Origin: Roseburia sp.
Lineage (GTDB): Bacteria > Bacillota_A > Clostridia > Lachnospirales > Lachnospiraceae
Length of the DNA stretch: 12,725 nucleotides
Assembly (NCBI GenBank): GCA_017547315.1
Contig: JAFYQA010000163.1
Coordinates: 1-12,725 of the forward strand
Reading direction: 5' to 3'
The notes beneath the pieces are model-generated. The model was not told where the DNA came from. It saw nothing but the letters and a program-made list of their open reading frames with translations, and did not search any database. Shown here one piece after another: positions 6,314-11,107 of this stretch. The position numbers and the translations under genes are program-made. Each line of letters starts with the position of its first letter. Within the stretch, counting starts at the first letter, position 1.

Positions 6314-7303
6314 TTATACTAACACCTGATATAATTCATCTGCCTTAGGTCTCTCCAAAAAGCTATGCTCCTCATCATCTTTGCGAATCATACGATCTTT
6401 GCCTTCTGTCGCTTTTCCAATAACGGCTGCATTTATACCAGCTTTTTCCAATTCACGTACCATCTTATTGCCATCTTCTGTCGCCATAAGCATACTTCCA
6501 CTGGAAATCAAACGGTATGGATTAATTCCATAGAACTCACAAATCTCAATGGTTTCCTGACGAATTGGAATTTTCTTTACATCAATATCAAGTCCGATGC
6601 CGGATGCTTCTGCCATCTCCCAAAGTGCACCAAAAATGCCGCCTTCTGTGATGTCATGCATTGCGCTGACACCGGAGTTAATGGCGACTGCGGCCTCAGA
6701 TAACACGGACAGATATACATCTAAATCCTTTGCTTTATCGATAAAAGACGCTGAAAAACGTGTCTTTAACTCTTCTTCTTTTTCTTTGGCAATGATGGAT
6801 GTACCTTCAATACCAATCCATTTTGTTACGACGATATCCATTCCCGGTCTTGCTCCGGAGGTCGTCACCATCTTACCATCTTTTACTTTTCCAACGCCAC
6901 ATACCGTTACTACCGGCTGGTTGACTACCGGTGTCACCTCTGTATGTCCGCCCATAATCTGAACCCTCGCCGCTGCGCAGGCTTCTTCCATCTGCTCCAT
7001 AATTTTCTTCAAATGAGACTCTTTTGCATCTGGAGGCAATAAAATCGTAAGCAATACACCTACCGGTTCTGCCCCTGAACTTGCTAAGTCATTCACCGTA
7101 ATCTGAATCGCCAATTTTCCAATATCTTTCGCTGTCCCTGTAATTGGATCTGTTGAAAGAATAAAAATCTCATCCTCTGCTAGCTTTACTGCCGCACAGT
7201 CTTCACCAATACCGGCCCCCATAAGGACTTCCGGTCTTTTTGTATGAAGTTGTTTAAACACAGAACGTTCCAATACGTTCTCTGGTACTTTTCCTATCTT
7301 CAT
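6314..7303 (-). CDS. AIR synthase-related (HypE/PurM-superfamily) protein
   Basis: A 329-residue ATP-binding protein of the PurM/HypE/SelD/ThiL superfamily. Visible motifs are GIGEDCAAV (about 31-39), STDPITG (50-56), the metal-ATP site NDLASSGAEP (71-80), MGGHTEV (117-123), HDITEGG (216-222) and SSGSM (267-271). It lacks the C-terminal cysteine motif (PRIC type) that HypE carries for carbamoylation and cyanation, ending instead in ERPKADELYQVLV, and no other hyp gene is nearby. A canonical NiFe-hydrogenase role is therefore unlikely, and database names such as hydrogenase maturation factor should not be taken literally. The ATG at 7303 follows GAGGA at short spacing. It lies 61 nt upstream of the Lrp gene and probably belongs to that operon. 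The substrate is unknown. Confidence 0.85.
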   Translation of the reverse strand: MKIGKVPENVLERSVFKQLHTKRPEVLMGAGIGEDCAAVKLAEDEIFILSTDPITGTAKDIGKLAIQITVNDLASSGAEPVGVLLTILLPPDAKESHLKKIMEQMEEACAAARVQIMGGHTEVTPVVNQPVVTVCGVGKVKDGKMVTTSGARPGMDIVVTKWIGIEGTSIIAKEKEEELKTRFSASFIDKAKDLDVYLSVLSEAAVAINSGVSAMHDITEGGIFGALWEMAEASGIGLDIDVKKIPIRQETIEICEFYGINPYRLISSGSMLMATEDGNKMVRELEKAGINAAVIGKATEGKDRMIRKDDEEHSFLERPKADELYQVLV

Positions 7304-7325
7304 ATATCCTCACATTTATAGCAAT

Positions 7326-7354
7326 AGGCTGTCTCTTAAAAATAGAGGCAGCCT
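7326..7354. terminator. Hairpin between vanW-like gene and AIR-synthase gene
   Basis: Two 11-nt arms, 7326-7336 and 7344-7354 (AGGCTG and CAGCCT at the ends, CTCT/AGAG inside), enclose a 7-nt A/T loop. The single imperfection is an A-C mismatch in the minus-strand RNA and a G-U wobble in the plus-strand RNA. It sits 22 nt past the VanW stop, the right place for an intrinsic terminator, but the minus-strand tail (ATTGCTATAAATG) is only weakly T-rich. No good promoter follows it before the next gene, so partial read-through is likely. Confidence 0.6.
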
Positions 7355-7375
7355 GTCGTTATTCTTTTTCATTTA

Positions 7376-8839
7376 TTACTGCAACACTACGATTGCTGCT
7401 TCCGGTGACGCCGGATACAACGCATTCGAAATCGTTGCTGGATCTCCGGTTACAATCGCATTGTAAATGTTGTTACGAAGTACTTGATTATCTGTTGCGA
7501 TACCAATTGCTAATACCTTCGGTGATGCTTTGTAATTACTGGTATTAAACTTCTCTTTACTAACCACTACACCATCTTCTTTTACAATCTTCCACAACTG
7601 AGTTTTATATCCCACGTGTTTTGACTGTGTCTGTGTAACTGTACCCACTGGAAGCTCTACTGCGGTAAATGTGGTACCCGGATCTGTTGTCTCAAGCACT
7701 TTTGTTTCGAACTCAATTGTTCTGTTCGCAGGTCTAGTCTCCACTCCGTAAATATTAAAATACAAATCTTTTCCTTTTGTATATCCCTCAATATAAATCG
7801 GATATTCCTGATTATTTTTAAATTTAAAGTCCAAATAATCTCCTGCAATCGCCGCATCCATTGCCAATGGCACATACGCAACCGTCATAGAATGATTCTG
7901 ACGCTCTACAATCTCAAGTTCTGCATAGATAACTGCATTATATAATGTTGTAGATACCTGACAAACACCGCCGCCATAAGACTGTACGGTCTGTCCACCT
8001 TCATAAGAACCAGCTTTTTCGTAACCATTTTCTGCATTACGATACAAAATCGTCTCGTTTACAGAAAATACATCTCCCGGATATAATACGGTTCCATTGA
8101 TTCGGCCGGTAGCTACATTGATATTGGTAATACGTGATGCTACTGAAGTTCTAAAGTTCGTATCACAAGAACCCAGTATATCTTTTATCTGCGCTAATTC
8201 TTCTTCGCTACCTCTTGGCTCGGTAATCTGTGCACTCAATTCAACAACTGCATCTTCTCGATTCCATTCATCCATGATATATTCTTCGATTAGTGCTGCT
8301 GAAGGTCCTACATTTACCGCAATTCCTGTTGTTCCAGGCACATAAATAAAGTTTCCGTCTTCACGAATCAGGCCATTATCAACTGCTTTTGTATCTATTT
8401 TGCTGATATTATCGTTTAATAACGCCGTCACCATCTCTTTGTCAACGCTAACTTCCAAATCTAAAACAAGGTCCCCCTGCTCTAAATCTGCCAAATCCTT
8501 GTAACGTTTTAACAAATTCCCTGTCTTACCTACTGCCATGGCTTCTTTTACAATATCTTTGTTTGTAACCGCAAATCCCAATTGATCAGCAGTCGTACTT
8601 ATCTGTTTATCACCGGCTGTAAACGTAAATTGTGTACCATTTAACTTTTCAACATAAGCATCTAAAGCTTCATTCGCTTCTGCCTCTGTCATTCCGCCAA
8701 TGTATACACTTTCGATATAAATACCTTCCGAAATCTGTTTGTCGTTCGATTTTGCATTTACTTTACAATACATTCCAAATAGCATCGTAGCAAATACTGC
8801 TACAAACGCTAAAGGAAGAATTACCTTTAATCTCTTCAT
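7376..8839 (-). CDS. VanW family cell-surface protein with G5-like domain
   Basis: A 487-residue predicted exported or membrane-anchored protein. Residues 1-30 are a signal or anchor segment (KR at the start, hydrophobic 6-24). About 38-210 resembles the putative peptidoglycan-binding repeat region often found upstream of VanW. The VanW domain spans roughly 223-370, with YPGDVFSVNE, the hallmark GGGVCQVSTTLYNA (289-302) and RQNHSM (313-318). A G5-like segment follows at about 372-447 (PVGTVTQTQSKHVGY), then an alanine-rich tail. The ATG at 8839 has GAGGGAG upstream. VanW was named from vancomycin-resistance clusters, but no vanA/B, vanH, vanX or vanRS gene is present, so a general cell-wall role is more likely. 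It has its own promoter candidate and is followed by a hairpin. Confidence 0.9.
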   Translation of the reverse strand: MKRLKVILPLAFVAVFATMLFGMYCKVNAKSNDKQISEGIYIESVYIGGMTEAEANEALDAYVEKLNGTQFTFTAGDKQISTTADQLGFAVTNKDIVKEAMAVGKTGNLLKRYKDLADLEQGDLVLDLEVSVDKEMVTALLNDNISKIDTKAVDNGLIREDGNFIYVPGTTGIAVNVGPSAALIEEYIMDEWNREDAVVELSAQITEPRGSEEELAQIKDILGSCDTNFRTSVASRITNINVATGRINGTVLYPGDVFSVNETILYRNAENGYEKAGSYEGGQTVQSYGGGVCQVSTTLYNAVIYAELEIVERQNHSMTVAYVPLAMDAAIAGDYLDFKFKNNQEYPIYIEGYTKGKDLYFNIYGVETRPANRTIEFETKVLETTDPGTTFTAVELPVGTVTQTQSKHVGYKTQLWKIVKEDGVVVSKEKFNTSNYKASPKVLAIGIATDNQVLRNNIYNAIVTGDPATISNALYPASPEAAIVVLQ

Positions 8840-8892
8840 TTTTCTCCCTCAATATCATGTTAATAAATATACCTTATGTAAATTTTAAAGCT

Positions 8893-8922
8893 AGTATACC
8901 TCTATTTTCCGTGGTTTTGCAA
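8893..8922 (-). promoter_or_regulatory. Candidate vanW promoter
   Basis: On the minus strand a -35-like TTGCAA (8917-8922) is separated by 18 bp from a -10-like TATACT (8893-8898), predicting a start near 8886 and a leader of about 46 nt before the VanW ATG. The match is moderate. The -35 lies inside the 27-bp dyad at 8910-8936, so a protein bound there would be expected to affect this promoter. Confidence 0.5.
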
Positions 8923-8936
8923 GATGCATAACCACG
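8910..8936. repeat. 27-bp dyad between divergent promoters (operator candidate)
   Basis: The two halves CGTGGTT (8910-8916) and AACCACG (8930-8936) are perfect complements. Inside them, TGCA (8918-8921) and TGCA (8925-8928) pair around a 3-nt centre, giving 11 pairs with one T-T mismatch per arm. No T-run follows on either strand, so it is not a typical terminator. It overlaps the -35 of the leftward promoter and ends 7 bp before the -35 of the rightward one, a typical operator position. No regulator for it was identified. Confidence 0.55.
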
Positions 8937-8943
8937 AATATAT

Positions 8944-8972
8944 TTGACTCCGGCCTTCTTTTTTAGTATATT
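8944..8972 (+). promoter_or_regulatory. Promoter candidate for the plus-strand membrane-protein gene
   Basis: TTGACT (8944-8949) and TATATT (8967-8972) are separated by exactly 17 bp, each one base from sigma-A consensus. The predicted start is near 8979. The resulting leader of about 143 nt before the ATG at 9122 runs opposite nearly all of the 34-codon minus-strand ORF at 8974-9078. Confidence 0.65.
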
Positions 8973-8973
8973 T

Positions 8974-9078
8974 TTACATGAGAGCAACTGCAACAGAAGA
9001 AAATACCATTACTACTACAAGTACGATTACGATTGCAGATACAAGTTTTTTGTGTTTATTACTTCCAAATTGAAACAT
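8974..9078 (-). CDS. Small single-span membrane peptide, 34 aa, unrecognised
   Basis: A short ORF starts with ATG at 9078 and ends with TAA at 8974-8976. It has a good ribosome site (GAGGA, 9085-9089) about 6 nt before the ATG. The peptide begins MFQFGSNKHKK, a basic head, and continues with an unbroken hydrophobic stretch (residues 12-34, rich in Val, Ile, Ala, with LVVVMVF in the middle). That is long enough for one membrane helix, oriented N-in by the positive-inside rule. There is no clear minus-strand promoter directly upstream; expression may come from read-through of the exonuclease operon. The plus-strand gene's predicted leader is antisense to it. I do not recognise a family; a conserved small membrane protein or a type I toxin-like peptide are both possible. 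Confidence 0.6.
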   Translation of the reverse strand: MFQFGSNKHKKLVSAIVIVLVVVMVFSSVAVALM

Positions 9079-9121
9079 TATTTTTCCTCGCTTTCAGGTG
9101 AAATATAGAAAGGCTCATATT

Positions 9122-9754
9122 ATGGCACTCTCATTATTAGGTTTATTTATTGCATTTTTTGCTGTTATCTCATTTTATCGCAAACGTCATGACAGGCTCC
9201 AACAGGAAACCGATGACAATTTCTGGGAACGAGAGCAACAAGCTAATTTTGTTCGCCGCAAAGATATCAGCGGACTTCCTTATATTAGCATACCTTTTGA
9301 TAGTTTTTCAATAGGTGCATTTTCAGATACACAATTATCCGAATTAGAAACCACGCTTGACTCTTTCCGTGAGAAAAAGATTCTCAATCTGACCGGTCAA
9401 TCCAATACAGACCTCAAACTATTGTATGGACCTGCAAATTTAACTGCACTGACAGAATACGACCAGAATTTTACGGATATGCTACAATCTTTTACCAAAT
9501 ATGTCAACCGTTTAATTGAATTAAATCATTTAGAAGCTGCTATTCCTATATTAGAATTCTGTATCGAAACCGGTTCTGATATCTCTGTACATTACACAAT
9601 TTTGGCAGATTATTATAGCAAGAACGGTTCCACCCACAAAATAGACGAACTTCGCGAAAAAGCTTCTGCTCTAAATTCTCTGACGAAAACATCTATTTTA
9701 CAAAAACTAGATGCTATTGCATCTTCCCATACTGAGCAATCAGCTTGTCAGTAA
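9122..9754 (+). CDS. Membrane-anchored protein of unknown function with TPR-like C-terminus
   Basis: The only plus-strand gene I accept. From the ATG at 9122 it encodes 210 residues. A hydrophobic anchor (2-18) is followed at once by the basic stop YRKRHDR, then a charged polar stretch to about 45. The core at about 48-110 contains ISGLPYISIPFDSFSIG. Residues from about 118 to 200 look helical and TPR-like (LNHLEAAIPILEFCIETGSDISVHYTILADYYSKNG). I prefer this ATG because AGAAAGG (9107-9113) precedes it by 8 nt. An in-frame GTG at 9098 would add eight basic residues but lacks a site. Its last 41 nt overlap the exonuclease gene tail to tail. It appears divergently controlled with vanW, hinting at a cell-envelope role, but no function is assigned. 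Confidence 0.78.
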   Translation: MALSLLGLFIAFFAVISFYRKRHDRLQQETDDNFWEREQQANFVRRKDISGLPYISIPFDSFSIGAFSDTQLSELETTLDSFREKKILNLTGQSNTDLKLLYGPANLTALTEYDQNFTDMLQSFTKYVNRLIELNHLEAAIPILEFCIETGSDISVHYTILADYYSKNGSTHKIDELREKASALNSLTKTSILQKLDAIASSHTEQSACQ

Positions 9755-10430
9755 GTCTTGACGCTTCGCTTTTTGTCATGGTCGGCGAAAACTCCGCCAA
9801 CTCAATCCCGTGATAATGAGCGAAGCTTTTTAAATACTGCTTCTGCCGTTCTGTAGCCGGCGACTGTTTTTTCGCTTTATATAGAAGCGGTTTCGGTTCA
9901 AAAAACTCTTCTCCTTTGTCAGCATACAAGTCTTTCATTTTTTCAAATATCTGCATGGTCTCCCTTGCATCATCTAGTGCTCTGTGAGCGTTCACCCTTA
10001 AAATATCAAAATAAGCACACAGGCTTTCCAAATCTTTCTTCTGTTCCACTGGCAAAAATTTTCTCGCAAGTTTTAAGGTATCTACCGCCTGCTTTTCCAA
10101 AACAATTTTGTGATTTACTGCCCACTGTTTTAAAAAAGAATAATCAAATATAATATTCTGCCCAACTAGAATATCCTCCCCAAGGAATTCTAAAAATTCT
10201 CGCAGCGTTTCATCTAACGGCTCACCGCTATCGGCCTGTTTTTGGCCAATTCCTGTCAGTTCTATTACTTTTTCGCTTAATGTAACTTGAGGATTCACTA
10301 TCGCAGAAAAACACGCACATTCCCTGCCTTCTCGCACGCGAATCGCTGCCACTTCTAAAATCTTATCCGTCTTCGCATTCAATCCGGTCATTTCCAAATC
10401 AATGACTACATAACTCTCTAACATGCTCAT
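9714..10430 (-). CDS. DnaQ-like 3'-5' exonuclease (DEDDh) with C-terminal extension
   Basis: A 238-residue protein. The exonuclease domain (about 5-165) has all DEDDh catalytic residues: Asp11 and Glu13 (VIDLEMTG), Asp96 (QNIIFDYSFL), and His149 with Asp154 (AHRALDDA). It is a stand-alone relative of the DNA polymerase III proofreading subunit, acting on 3' ends of single-stranded DNA or RNA. After a linker, residues 191-238 form an extra module (ATERQKQYLKSFAHYHGIEL, then MTKSEASRLTDKLIAQYG). This T-x2-Q-x3-L plus TK-x-EAS pattern recurs in other small proteins and exonuclease fusions and may be a binding helix bundle. The ATG at 10430 overlaps the nth stop as ATGA, with AAAGG upstream, so the genes are coupled. 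The 3' end overlaps the plus-strand gene by 41 nt. Confidence 0.9.
   Translation of the reverse strand: MSMLESYVVIDLEMTGLNAKTDKILEVAAIRVREGRECACFSAIVNPQVTLSEKVIELTGIGQKQADSGEPLDETLREFLEFLGEDILVGQNIIFDYSFLKQWAVNHKIVLEKQAVDTLKLARKFLPVEQKKDLESLCAYFDILRVNAHRALDDARETMQIFEKMKDLYADKGEEFFEPKPLLYKAKKQSPATERQKQYLKSFAHYHGIELAEFSPTMTKSEASRLTDKLIAQYGKMQ
9763..9831 (+). terminator. Possible terminator of the plus-strand gene, inside the exonuclease gene
   Basis: Nine bases past the plus-strand stop, GCTTCGCT (9763-9770) is perfectly complementary to AGCGAAGC (9819-9826), which is followed by TTTTT (9827-9831). A small inner hairpin, GGCG (9784-9787) with CGCC (9795-9798), shortens the effective loop. This has the ingredients of an intrinsic terminator but the stem is short and the loop long, and the bases also encode the exonuclease C-terminus, so chance is possible. 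Confidence 0.3.
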
Positions 10431-11083
10431 CTCGTTACCTTTTTCTTCTTTTTATCGGAACGATCTTCGGCCTTGCATATGTCCTGCAAAAAGCAACTTT
10501 CACATTTGGGGCTTCTGGCAAAACAGATATTACGTCCGAATGAAATAATCTGGATATTATACAAAATCCAATGCTCTTTTGGGAGCACCTTCATCAGCTC
10601 ATATTCTATTTTCTCCGGATCTGTTTCTTTCGTAAAGCCAAGGCGCTTCGAGATTCTTTTTACATGTGTATCTACAACGATACTCGGTTCATTGTAAATA
10701 TTACCTCGAATCACATTTGCCGTCTTTCTTCCTACACCTGCCAAAGATGTCAAATCTTCTAAGGATGAAGGAACTTCTCCGCCAAATTCATATACCAGCC
10801 GCTTTGCACATGCGATAATATTTTTTGCTTTATTATGGTAAAAACCAGTCGGCTTAATATCCTGTTCCAATTCTTCTAAGTCTGCATTTGCAAACTTTTC
10901 CAACGAATCGTATTTTTGAAACAAGTCTTTCGTTACGATATTCACTCTCGCATCGGTACACTGAGCACTTAAGATTACTGCTATCAGTAATTGCCATGGG
11001 TTCTCGTGGTTCAAATAACAAATATACTCTGTTCCGTATTCTTTATCTAATCTATCTAAAATTTCCTTCGTTCTCTTTGTCAC
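10427..11083 (-). CDS. nth: Endonuclease III, base-excision DNA glycosylase/AP lyase
   Basis: A 218-residue bifunctional glycosylase that removes oxidised pyrimidines and cleaves the DNA backbone. The helix-hairpin-helix LAGVGRKTANVI contains the catalytic Lys120. The following VDTHVKR supplies the essential Asp138, both at the same positions as in E. coli Nth. The iron-sulfur cluster loop is complete: Cys187, Cys194, Cys197 and Cys203 in a C-x6-C-x2-C-x5-C arrangement. A lysine-rich tail of about 10 residues extends past it. The start is a GTG at 11083, well supported by GGAAGGAG about 5 nt upstream. The gene lies 24 nt after the radical SAM gene and overlaps the exonuclease start by 4 nt, so two DNA-processing enzymes are co-translated. 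Confidence 0.96.
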   Translation of the reverse strand: MTKRTKEILDRLDKEYGTEYICYLNHENPWQLLIAVILSAQCTDARVNIVTKDLFQKYDSLEKFANADLEELEQDIKPTGFYHNKAKNIIACAKRLVYEFGGEVPSSLEDLTSLAGVGRKTANVIRGNIYNEPSIVVDTHVKRISKRLGFTKETDPEKIEYELMKVLPKEHWILYNIQIISFGRNICFARSPKCESCFLQDICKAEDRSDKKKKKVTR

Positions 11084-11107
11084 AAAAATCTCCTTCCAAT
11101 TTCCGCG

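Noticed and set aside
7657..7881. 74-codon open frame within the vanW gene in another frame
   Set aside because: It overlaps the conserved VanW/G5 coding region, and its composition is that of an out-of-frame translation.
9098..9121. GTG at 9098 as the start of the plus-strand gene
   Set aside because: No Shine-Dalgarno precedes it, whereas AGAAAGG lies 8 nt before the ATG at 9122. It remains possible because the extra residues are basic and would suit an anchor.
8974..9121. Firm call of a type I toxin-antitoxin pair
   Set aside because: The geometry is suggestive, but no promoter for the peptide, no long antisense-target structure and no family match could be shown, so it is kept as a hypothesis only.
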